A DNA stretch of 5,376 nt from Planctomycetota bacterium. Lineage in GTDB: Bacteria; Planctomycetota; UBA11346. Under the pieces are notes generated by a model. It did not search any database, was not told the DNA's origin, and saw only the letters and a program-made list of their open reading frames with translations. The position numbers were made by a program, and so were the translations under genes. Location of the stretch: assembly GCA_013816645.1 (NCBI GenBank), contig JACDEC010000255.1, forward strand, positions 1 through 5,376. Reading direction: 5' to 3'. Each line of letters begins with the position of its first letter. Positions within the stretch are counted from its first letter, which is position 1. This document shows positions 1 through 5,376 of this stretch, one piece after another.

Positions 1-96
1 TACATCGAAGTCTTCTACAACCGCACCCGTCAGCACACCACGATCGGCAATCTCAGCCCCGTCCAGTTCGAACTCCAGCGGGCCAAGGCCGCTTAA
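1..96 (+). CDS. IS3-family transposase (OrfB), C-terminal 31 residues
   Basis: The frame runs in from the left edge and reads YIEVFYNRTRQHTTIGNLSP, then VQFELQRAKAA and a TAA stop at 94-96. The pattern 'YIE-FYN-R-R-H--IG-LSP--FE' is the well-known C-terminus of IS3-family OrfB transposases, just after the last catalytic glutamate of the DDE (rve) integrase core. The protein would cut and join the ends of its own element. Only the tail is visible, so the catalytic residues and the OrfA/OrfB frameshift region lie outside the window, and whether the element is complete cannot be judged. Family call is secure; subgroup is not. Confidence 0.88.
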   Translation, partial: YIEVFYNRTRQHTTIGNLSPVQFELQRAKAA

Positions 97-130
97 CCAC
101 CCGTGCGCAATATCGGGGGATGATCAGACA
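1..130 (+). mobile_element. Right end of an IS3-family insertion sequence
   Basis: The transposase stop at 96 is followed by about 34 bases of non-coding DNA ending in GGGGGATGATCAGACA (115-130). IS3-family elements end in CA at the transposase-distal side, usually within about 30-60 bases of the OrfB stop and with a run of G or C near the tip. The element boundary is therefore placed at about 130. The matching left inverted repeat and the target duplication are outside the window, so the exact last base is inferred. Confidence 0.6.
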
Positions 131-156
131 GCGAGTTGGTCGAGGGAGGTCGGCAT
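131..156 (-). pseudogene. 5' stub of a gene downstream of hsdS, cut by the IS
   Basis: On the minus strand an ATG at 154-156 opens MPTSLDQLA, then runs into the presumed IS end, where the frame reads V and a TGA stop (124-126). The ATG lies only 9 bases past the stop of the hsdS fragment, the tight spacing expected of the next gene in a restriction operon. The likely history is that the IS3 element inserted after the ninth codon. Nine residues are too few to name the protein; hsdR or an accessory gene of the type I locus are only guesses. It could also be a chance ATG. Confidence 0.35.
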
Positions 157-165
157 GGCGAGAGG

Positions 166-669
166 CTACAGGGCACCGCGGAAGGCGCGGTCTTGGAGAG
201 AGGCGAAGAGGGCAGCGGACTGGCCGCTTGACGCGTTAAGTGACGTTCTGATCCGTTCCGCCGATTTGAGTCTAGCCACGAAAGATCGCTGGGCTGAGAT
301 CGCAGGAAGCGGAACCACTGCTTCAGTGAGATAGGGAAGTTTGATGTATTTTATGACCCCGCCAATGGCCAGCTTGCGGAGTTCACCGACGTAAAGATCA
401 AGAAATGCATAAAGGAACATCGGCAGTGCATTGGCTTCGTCTCGGCTTTCTATAACGTAGGTCCGTTGGTATGCGTTGAATTTTCCTTCGTAATATTTGA
501 CGTTCAGGTCACCATTCCCTGCAACCAGAATAGCCTTTGTATCAAATGCCGGAGTGTTGATCCGAAGCGTGCCCACAGCGCACGTAAAGAAGGGATAGAG
601 ACCGTCTACATCCGCTTCGTTGGCATCGATCTTTCCGGTTCTGATTCGGCACAAATCGCCAAAAGGGCA
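166..669 (-). pseudogene. hsdS: Type I restriction-modification specificity subunit HsdS, C-terminal half
   Basis: The minus-strand frame from about 669 down to the TAG at 166-168 reads PFGDLCRIRTGKIDANEAD at its start, the classic opening of an HsdS target-recognition domain. It continues with AILVAGNGDLNVKYYEGKFN and then a conserved tail ending FASLQDRAFRGAL, the standard HsdS C-terminus. About 167 residues remain of a protein usually 380-450 long, so the first recognition domain and the central helical spacer are missing. Intact HsdS chooses the DNA sequence methylated by HsdM and cut by HsdR. Upstream of about 669 the frame stays open to 1146, but that part is antisense to the nuclease-like gene and has no HsdS character. 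The stretch 290-560 is visibly more AT-rich than its surroundings, consistent with transfer. No start codon or ribosome binding site is evident at the break. Confidence 0.82.
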
Positions 670-1258
670 GGCCGGCAAAGCCCCCGACATCGCCACCTGG
701 ATCGCGACGCGTGACGCCGCCTTCGCTCGCAGAGCCGACAAGCTCACCCGGGCAACACCCGAAAAGGCGCTCCAGTCCTTCCTGATCAGGGATGCCATCG
801 CGCATCGCGGCTGGATGCGTGCGCTCGCGCAGGGGTGCCAGGAAGCCCCGGACCTGCGCTTCCTCATCGACGAGGTCGCCTTCGCCGATGGATCGGGAAA
901 GGTCGTCTGCGATCTCATTGCCGTGCGGTGGCAGCCGGGAGGCGTGCATACCGTGCTGGCGATCGAGCTGAAATCCGGTCGGGAGCTGACCCGGCTCATC
1001 GCCCAGGTCGAATCCTCCGCCAGCTTCATCGAGCGGCACCGCTCCGGTTTCGCGGCACTCGCCAAGGCATCGTGGAATGAGCCGATCCGGCTCGCGCCAC
1101 GGGTGGAGCGTTGGATCGTGTGGCCAACCAACGCCGCCGGCCTCATGGGCGATCAGGATCCACACGCCGAGGCCTGCGCTGAGAAGCAGATACGCCTGGT
1201 CACCTACTCGGGCAGCGGCAGCGCTTTCCGCCTGAGCGCCGCTTCGCCGGTTCGGTGA
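620..1258 (+). CDS. PD-(D/E)XK nuclease-like protein, 5'-truncated
   Basis: The frame is open from a TTG at 620 to the TGA at 1256-1258 (212 residues), but real protein sequence seems to begin near 680 (APDIATWIATRDAAFARRAD). The first 20 residues are antisense to the hsdS fragment and there is no ribosome binding site before the TTG. Numbered from the TTG, E85 (FLIDEVAF), D98 (VVCDLIAV) and E116-L-K118 (LAIELKSGR) match the E...D...ExK active site of PD-(D/E)XK nucleases, and Q129 may follow as the usual downstream helix residue. Later parts (RVERWIVWPT) are conserved-looking but not assignable. The family includes restriction, repair and recombination nucleases, and the substrate cannot be told. 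I do not recognise a specific family name. The missing start makes expression doubtful unless the fused region supplies one. A UDG-like gene follows 46 bases later on the same strand. Confidence 0.6.
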   Translation: MASIFPVLIRHKSPKGQAGKAPDIATWIATRDAAFARRADKLTRATPEKALQSFLIRDAIAHRGWMRALAQGCQEAPDLRFLIDEVAFADGSGKVVCDLIAVRWQPGGVHTVLAIELKSGRELTRLIAQVESSASFIERHRSGFAALAKASWNEPIRLAPRVERWIVWPTNAAGLMGDQDPHAEACAEKQIRLVTYSGSGSAFRLSAASPVR

Positions 1259-1291
1259 TACGCCGCCGGATGGTGGCCCTGCACCTAGGGT

Positions 1292-1296
1292 AGGAG
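1292..1296 (+). promoter_or_regulatory. Ribosome binding site for the UDG-like gene
   Basis: AGGAG lies 8 bases before a GTG at 1305-1307. This fixes the start of the UDG-like gene upstream of its frameshift, since the downstream open frame beginning at 1363 has no comparable site and starts with residues unlike the family. Confidence 0.6.
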
Positions 1297-1304
1297 AATC
1301 CATC

Positions 1305-2091
1305 GTGCCCATCTTGTCGTTCCCGTTCGGTCAGCCGATCCGCCCAGTGTCCCAGATCGACCGTGCCCCCAAACGCGTCTTCGTGCTCGGCGTGTACGCC
1401 AGTGCGGTGCATGCCCGCTGGGTTCGACCCAAGCGGCCAGACGGTCGTCAACGCGTTGGCCGTGGCCAGCGAGCCCAGCATCTTCTGGAGCGGTGACGGT
1501 GCGGCTGGGATCATCGCGGGGATCCCGGTTCCGAGCGCCGTTGGGCGGCTCGAGGTTGCCGAGCCAATGTTCAATGGGCCGTCGGGCCGCACGCTCGACA
1601 GCCACTACCTGGTGCCACTGGGCCTGTCCCGCTCAGCAGCCTGGCTCTGCGACCTGCTCCCCGAATCGCGGCTGAACGTGAATCAATGCAAGGCGATCGC
1701 CGAGCACTACCTCCCCTGGGTCGCGAGGGGCATCCTGCCGGCGGTGGATATCTCGGCGGCCAAGCCTCCGATCGAGCTCGCCGATGAGCACCGACGGCAT
1801 GCGATCATGGATGAGATCACTGCATCGGGGGCCGACATCCTGGTGACTCTGGGCAACCCGGTGCTCGAGCAATTCGTCGGCCCGATGGGTCTCGGTCACT
1901 CGGCCTTGCGGACCTTCGGCTGCACGCCCGACGCTTACGGCCGGCTGCACCCGATCACCGTGGCTGGGCGGGCCATGCGGCTGCTCCCGCTGGCCCACCC
2001 GAGGCAGGCAGGGGCGCTGGGGAAGAACTCCGAGTGGTGGGGTGGGCTTCATGCCACCTGGATGCGCGATGTGGCTGGCCGCCTGCTCTAG
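1305..2091 (+). pseudogene. Uracil-DNA glycosylase-superfamily-like protein, frameshifted
   Basis: Two overlapping frames together give one protein of about 261 residues. The first starts at GTG 1305 and contains RVFVLGVYASAVHARW (residues 24-39). The second resumes at GAC 1426-1428 with DPSGQTVVNALAVASEP and runs to the TAG at 2089-2091. Reading TGG GTC GAC across 1419-1428 requires removing one T at 1423/1424, so there is a single-base insertion. The N-terminal 'VLG-Y-SA-HARW' block resembles the first motif of UDG-like proteins, and the C-terminal LLPLAHPRQAGALG followed by WWGGLHATW resembles the HP-containing second motif that contacts DNA. UDGs excise uracil from DNA at the start of base-excision repair; activity of this protein is not shown. 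The rest of the frame is clean, so the lesion is either recent or a sequencing error. It ends at a hairpin facing rpsD. Confidence 0.6.
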
Positions 2092-2138
2092 GGAGCGGCC
2101 ACCGATGAGGGGCCGATCAGGACGCATCTGGCCCTGAG

Positions 2139-2168
2139 CAATGGCGTTATGTTCGCCATTGTTTCTCC
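2139..2168 (+). terminator. Probable terminator of the UDG-like gene
   Basis: CAATGGCG (2139-2146) pairs with CGCCATTG (2154-2161) in an 8-base-pair stem with a 7-base loop, followed by TTTCTCC. It lies 47 bases past the UDG-like stop. The T-tract is short, so this is a moderate call. It sits back to back with the rpsD terminator, as expected between convergent genes. Confidence 0.5.
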
Positions 2169-2173
2169 AGCCG

Positions 2174-2214
2174 GCCAAACAAAGAAGCCGCAAGCTAAGT
2201 GCCTGCGGCTTCTT
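2174..2214 (-). terminator. Rho-independent terminator of rpsD
   Basis: AAGAAGCCGCA (2182-2192) and TGCGGCTTCTT (2204-2214) form a perfect 11-base-pair stem with an 11-base loop. Read on the minus strand, the stem is followed by TGTTTGG, giving a T-rich run TTCTTTGTTTGG. It begins 25 bases after the rpsD stop. On the plus strand the stem also ends in TTCTT, so weak bidirectional action is possible. Confidence 0.8.
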
Positions 2215-2239
2215 GAGACGAAAATCCGTCTGGTTCAGA

Positions 2240-2854
2240 TCACTGGGCGAAGTACTCGATGACCTTCTGGATGTCGACCGACACCGGGCACTGCTCGGGG
2301 CTCGGCAGGGTCTCGATGGTCACCGCGAGCTTGTCGAGGTCGACCTTGATGCCGGCCGGGCGCTCGAGGATCGGGGCGTTGACGGTGACGCGCAGGTCTT
2401 CGCGGTTGATGGTCTTCTGGCGGACCGCGAAGCTCGCACCGGCCTTGAGCAGCTGGCCGGGGCTTTTGGCGCGGCGCTCGCCGAGGTTGACGTGACCATG
2501 GACGATCAGCTGGCGGGCCGCGGGGATGGTGCGGGTCAGGCCGGCGCGCCAGACCAGGTTGTCGAGGCGCGCCTCAAGCAGGTTGATCATGTTGCGACCG
2601 GTGTCGCCGGGCATGCGGTAGGCGCGCTCGTAGACCAGGCGCAGGCCGCGCTCGGTGAGGCCGTAGTGGTAGCGCAGCTTCTGCTTCTCGCGCAGGCGGA
2701 CGCCGTACTCGCTGACCTTGGGCGCGCGCTTGTTGACCGCGGCGGCCTGGCCGGGAGCGGTCGGGCGACGGGCTGCGGTCTTGGTGGTCAGACCAGGCAG
2801 TTCGGTACCGATGCGGCGGATGATGCGCAGACGCGGACCAGTGTAACGAGCCAT
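2240..2854 (-). CDS. rpsD: 30S ribosomal protein S4
   Basis: The 204-residue protein starts MARYTGPRLRIIRRIGTELP and contains KQKLRYHYGLTER (58-69), both hallmarks of S4. The S4 RNA-binding domain spans about 93-155 (LLEARLDNLVWRAGLTRTIP, then ARQLIVHGHV). S4 binds 16S rRNA early in 30S assembly, helps nucleate the body of the subunit and shapes the mRNA entry and proofreading region. Length is normal for the family (about 200-209). The open frame extends upstream to 3016, but the ATG at 2852-2854 is chosen because the conserved N-terminus begins there and GGAG (minus strand, 2863-2866) lies 8 bases before it. There are no N-terminal cysteines, so this is the zinc-free type. After HGHV the sequence NLGERRAKSPGQLL is slightly shorter than the usual 'HGHI-VNG--V-IPS' block. 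The gene stands apart from other ribosomal genes in view, with its own terminator. Confidence 0.97.
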   Translation of the reverse strand: MARYTGPRLRIIRRIGTELPGLTTKTAARRPTAPGQAAAVNKRAPKVSEYGVRLREKQKLRYHYGLTERGLRLVYERAYRMPGDTGRNMINLLEARLDNLVWRAGLTRTIPAARQLIVHGHVNLGERRAKSPGQLLKAGASFAVRQKTINREDLRVTVNAPILERPAGIKVDLDKLAVTIETLPSPEQCPVSVDIQKVIEYFAQ

Positions 2855-2862
2855 GAACAAAA

Positions 2863-2866
2863 CTCC
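2863..2866 (-). promoter_or_regulatory. rpsD ribosome binding site
   Basis: Read on the minus strand, GGAG sits 8 bases before the ATG at 2854. It decides the S4 start against the longer open frame that reaches 3016. Confidence 0.65.
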
Positions 2867-2950
2867 GATTCCGTGCCGGCGACGATCCGGCGGGCGGTGG
2901 GTTGCAGGGGCCCCACAGGTTGTCGGGCAGTCGATTTTTGCAAGCTTTCT

Positions 2951-2983
2951 CTCGGGGGAGCCGCGGCAGGCGGCCCCCCCGAG
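2951..2983 (-). other. Strong GC hairpin between the small membrane gene and rpsD
   Basis: CTCGGGGG (2951-2958) pairs with CCCCCGAG (2976-2983), and inside it GCCG (2960-2963) pairs with CGGC (2971-2974), giving 12 base pairs with one A/C mismatch and a 7-base loop. On the minus strand it lies 80 bases past the stop of the small membrane gene and 97 bases before the rpsD ATG. No T-run follows, so it is not a standard intrinsic terminator. It may help end the upstream transcript or form part of the rpsD leader, where S4 represses its own mRNA in some bacteria. The rest of the 208-base gap (2855-3062) is GC-rich, with no clear -10 box. Confidence 0.45.
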
Positions 2984-3062
2984 GAACGCGCCTCCGGCGC
3001 TGCCCCCTTCAACCAACGGCGAGGAGGGCGAGGGAGGGCGGATGGCGCGCGGCGCCTCCCAG

Positions 3063-3434
3063 CTATGCGAGGGCGGCGCGCACCTGGGCGGTGACGGCGT
3101 CGGCGTCGGCCTTGTCGCTGGTCATATAGATGCAGCGGTAGGCTTCCGGTTCCTCGACCACCACGCCCCACGGCTTCTTCCATGCCGCGGCGGTGGCCAG
3201 GGCGATGAACGGGCCGGCGGCGAAGACCAGGCCCAGGCCCCACATGATCGGGCCGTTCAGGCAGGCGAAGACCGCCATGGCCGCGATCGGGCACAGGCAG
3301 CCCCAGAAGAAGAAGTAGCCGTTGCGCACCCAGCTCTCGGCGGGTTTGGTCTCGACGTTGAGGACCCGGCCGCGGTCGAGGGTGGCGCCCTTGATCTCGA
3401 ACGTGCCGGTGAGGGGGGCGGCGGTGGTGGTCAT
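3063..3434 (-). CDS. Small two-helix membrane protein of unknown function
   Basis: The 123-residue product is not one I recognise. Residues 1-37 are polar (ETKPAESWVRNG just before the membrane). Two hydrophobic segments follow at about 39-59 (YFFFWGCLCPIAAMAVFACL) and 62-85 (PIMWGLGLVFAAGPFIALA), split by a short N-G-P turn, so both ends should face the same side. The tail (86-123) is soluble, with VVVEEPEAYRCIYMTSDKAD and an alanine-rich end that could form a short helix. The ATG at 3432-3434 is preferred over a TTG at 3479 because AGGGA (minus strand, 3441-3445) lies 6 bases ahead of it. It follows the permease-protease gene on the same strand after a 78-base gap, so co-transcription is possible but not shown. 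Confidence 0.75.
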   Translation of the reverse strand: MTTTAAPLTGTFEIKGATLDRGRVLNVETKPAESWVRNGYFFFWGCLCPIAAMAVFACLNGPIMWGLGLVFAAGPFIALATAAAWKKPWGVVVEEPEAYRCIYMTSDKADADAVTAQVRAALA

Positions 3435-3440
3435 GGCGGG

Positions 3441-3445
3441 TCCCT
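3441..3445 (-). promoter_or_regulatory. Ribosome binding site of the small membrane gene
   Basis: Read on the minus strand, AGGGA lies 6 bases before the ATG at 3434. This supports the 123-residue form over a 138-residue form starting at TTG 3479. Confidence 0.5.
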
Positions 3446-3512
3446 GTGTACGGGACCATGCCGGGGCGACAAGCCGCAAGGATCGGCGGTCACGTCCGTT
3501 GCGCTGGGCGCA

Positions 3513-5376
3513 TCAGTCCGGGTCGGTCGACGGCAGCGGCGCGTGGCTGAGGTCGTGGCGTTTGGGGGCATGCCACCGGCTGATGCCGCCGGAGCAGACC
3601 GCGAGTCCGGCGAGGCCGGCGGCGAGCAGACCGAGGGCATGGAGGATCGGCACATTCGGTTCTTCGATCGCGGCCTCGCCCTGCCCGGCGGCGAGGACAC
3701 TGACTACCAACGCCGTGCCGTTGAAGCAGGTGTGCAGGAGCACGGCGGGCAGGATCGAGTTGGCGCGGATGGTCAGCACGCCGAGCACGATGCCGAGCAT
3801 CAATTGGGGCAGGAACCGGTAGGGGCTCATGTGCAGGGCGGCGAACAGGAAGGCCGAGACCAGAATCCCGCCCCAGCGCCCGAGGCTGTGGCGCAGGCCG
3901 GCGAGCAGGGGTCCGCGACAGAGCAGTTCCTCGCAGATGCCGGGCGCGAGGGCCATGCACGCGACCACCAGGGGCAGCCCACCGATCGCCATCAGTTCCT
4001 GCACGATCCGTTCGATGTGTCCCGCGGCTTCGCCGCTGGGCTCCTTGGGCTGCATGCTGCCGAGCGCCACCGCCGCCATCAGCGCGAACGGGACGCAGAG
4101 CAGAGCGCGGATCAGGCTGCCTCGGTCCGCCCGGGCGAGCCCGAGGGTGGTCTGGATGGGGTAGTGACCGAGCCAGGAATGGACCAGCGCGGGCAGCAGG
4201 ATGCACGCGATCAACGGGCCGACGACCTGCGCCACCGGGCCGTAGCCCGCGAACAACCCGCTGCCGGCGGTGAACAACCCGACGCACAACGCGAACAAGC
4301 CCATCGCTTCCAGGGCGCCCGGCGTCGGCGGCTGGCGACCCCATGTGCGCCAGCGCCCCCAACCCGCCCGCACCAGGCCGGGATAGCAGAACGCCTCGCT
4401 GTCGAGCAGGCGCACCGACCAGCCAACCACCACCGCGGCGAGCGCCACGCTCGACAGGGTGCTGACGCCGATGTGCAGCCAGGGTACGTCGGCGGAACGC
4501 AGCGCCTCCTTGAGGGCCAGGACCGGTCCGGTGATCGGGATGAGATCGAGCGCGAGATTCGGGCGCGCGCCAGGCACCAGCGCGACGCTGGCGGCCACCA
4601 CCACCACCAGGAACAGCGGAGTCAGGTAGGTCTGGGCTTCCTTCACCGAGGCGGCGATGCCGGCCAGCGCCAGCGACACCGCTGCGAGGGTGACGATCAC
4701 CGGCAGCAGCGCGAGGAAACACAGCGCGAGGATGCCGAAGCCGGCGGCGAACAGTCCGGAGAGTTCGTTGTCGCCGGCCGGTCCTTGCGGCAGCTGGCCC
4801 CCGATCACCGCGGCGGTCACCGCCAACGAGGACAGGTTGAGGATCACGGTCAGGGCCGCGGCGGCTATGGTGACGTGCAGCTTGCCGAGGAAGAGGTCGC
4901 GGCGTTTCACTGGCCAGGACAGCAGTGTTTCCAGCGTGCCGCGTTCGCGTTCGCCGGCGATCAGGTCAAGCGCGGGGTAGAAGGCACCGCTCACCGCCAG
5001 CAGCACGAGCAGCAGCGGGATGATGCCAGCTAGGCGTGCCCGCGCCGATTGCGCCTTGGGCGCGAGTTCGATGGCGTCGATGCGCAACGGGGTCAGCGCG
5101 CTGACCTCGACCTGGGCGGTCTCCAGCCGGGCGATCGACAGTTCACGATCCCACGCCGCCAGCGCCCGGTTCAGCGCTTCCCGGGCCCGTTCGTACTCGG
5201 GGTGCGCGTCATCCTTGGCTGCGAGCAGGCGCCGGCGTCCGCCGTCGGCCTCGCCGGTGACGTCGATCAGCACGTAGACCAACCGCTCGCTGCGCAGCGT
5301 CCCGAGCAGGTCGGCGCGCGCGCGGTCGAAGGCAGCGCGCGCTGCGGGGTCGTCGCGCTTGGCCATGGTCGCGCGC
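3513..5376 (-). CDS. ABC-2 (NatB-like) permease fused to CPBP intramembrane protease, N-terminus off-window
   Basis: At least 617 residues, counted from an in-frame ATG at 5366. The frame continues open to the window edge and lacks the first membrane helix these permeases have, so the true start lies beyond 5376. Residues 1-110 are the end of the large extracytoplasmic loop (VYVLIDVTGEADGG, then a helical stretch). The permease follows: PLLLVLLAVSGAFYPALDL (117-135), then GERERGTLETLL (138-149), the signature of sodium-efflux and bacteriocin-type ABC-2 permeases, and further helices to about 320. After a linker (about 325-350) comes the CPBP (Abi) domain with EELLCR (479-484), FAALH (508-512) and HTCFN (545-549), matching the EExxxR, FxxxH and HxxxN/B active-site motifs of this glutamic protease family. 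All motifs are present, so both halves look functional. The permease needs a partner ATPase (NatA-like), probably just upstream. Substrate is unknown. The fusion is a recognised domain arrangement. Confidence 0.9.
   Translation of the reverse strand, partial: RATMAKRDDPAARAAFDRARADLLGTLRSERLVYVLIDVTGEADGGRRRLLAAKDDAHPEYERAREALNRALAAWDRELSIARLETAQVEVSALTPLRIDAIELAPKAQSARARLAGIIPLLLVLLAVSGAFYPALDLIAGERERGTLETLLSWPVKRRDLFLGKLHVTIAAAALTVILNLSSLAVTAAVIGGQLPQGPAGDNELSGLFAAGFGILALCFLALLPVIVTLAAVSLALAGIAASVKEAQTYLTPLFLVVVVAASVALVPGARPNLALDLIPITGPVLALKEALRSADVPWLHIGVSTLSSVALAAVVVGWSVRLLDSEAFCYPGLVRAGWGRWRTWGRQPPTPGALEAMGLFALCVGLFTAGSGLFAGYGPVAQVVGPLIACILLPALVHSWLGHYPIQTTLGLARADRGSLIRALLCVPFALMAAVALGSMQPKEPSGEAAGHIERIVQELMAIGGLPLVVACMALAPGICEELLCRGPLLAGLRHSLGRWGGILVSAFLFAALHMSPYRFLPQLMLGIVLGVLTIRANSILPAVLLHTCFNGTALVVSVLAAGQGEAAIEEPNVPILHALGLLAAGLAGLAVCSGGISRWHAPKRHDLSHAPLPSTDPD

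Noticed and set aside
166..1146. A single 326-residue minus-strand protein
   Set aside because: Only the C-terminal half (from about 669 down) is HsdS. The N-terminal half is antisense to the nuclease-like gene and has no protein-like pattern.
1419..1428. Programmed frameshift in the UDG-like gene
   Set aside because: There is no repeated-base slippery run, no downstream stimulatory structure that I can see, and no family precedent known to me.
2216..2231. AGACG/CGTCT mini-hairpin between the rpsD stop and its terminator
   Set aside because: A 5-base-pair stem with a 6-base loop could easily arise by chance and adds nothing beyond the adjacent 11-base-pair terminator.
3044..3056. Short hairpin GGCGC/GCGCC just after the small membrane gene stop as its terminator
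   Set aside because: The stem is only 5 base pairs, there is no T-run on either strand, and such palindromes are common at this GC content.
2141..3094. A 317-residue plus-strand frame over rpsD
   Set aside because: It is the complement of S4, whose identity is certain, and it begins inside the intergenic hairpin.
3490..4722. A 410-residue minus-strand frame overlapping the fusion gene
   Set aside because: It is out of frame with the conserved permease and CPBP motifs and its translation is an arginine, alanine and proline-rich shadow.
2853..5033. A 726-residue open frame on the plus strand
   Set aside because: It is antisense to the small membrane gene and the permease-protease, which have clear family motifs. 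Its product is a low-complexity mix rich in G, R, Q, H and E, typical of the complement of GC-rich coding DNA.

Overview
The window is GC-rich bacterial DNA that splits into two parts. Roughly bases 1-2170 are an accessory, scarred region. It holds the tail of an IS3-family transposase, a broken type I restriction specificity gene, a 5'-truncated PD-(D/E)XK nuclease-like gene, and a uracil-DNA-glycosylase-like gene carrying a single-base frameshift. Roughly bases 2180-5376 are ordinary host chromosome on the minus strand: rpsD (ribosomal protein S4), a small two-helix membrane protein of unknown function, and a large ABC-2 permease fused to a CPBP intramembrane protease, whose 5' end lies outside the window.

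The organism is most likely a high-GC member of Planctomycetota or a relative. The NatB-like permease joined to a CPBP protease is, to my knowledge, typical of that group. S4 is the cysteine-free type with the motif RRIGTELPGL, which fits planctomycetes but resembles cyanobacterial and plastid S4 as well. This is inference from two proteins, and no taxonomic search was possible.

Layout of the accessory part: the IS3 element ends near base 130 (terminal CA) and appears to have cut a minus-strand gene nine codons after its ATG at 156. That gene starts 9 bases after the stop of an hsdS fragment (166 to about 669, minus strand). The hsdS fragment keeps only the second target-recognition domain and C-terminus. 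At about 667-680 it meets, head to head, a plus-strand nuclease-like gene that has also lost its 5' end. So one junction removed the starts of two divergent genes. The UDG-like gene follows 46 bases later on the plus strand with a good ribosome binding site. It ends in a hairpin terminator facing the strong intrinsic terminator of rpsD.

The host part looks functional. S4, the small membrane protein and the permease-protease all have intact frames and conserved motifs, and the first two have ribosome binding sites at sensible spacing. I saw no CRISPR array, tRNA or rRNA. I do not claim a new biological system. The most interesting items are the rearrangement junction, the pairing of nuclease-like and UDG-like genes, and the permease-protease fusion with its small membrane-protein neighbour.
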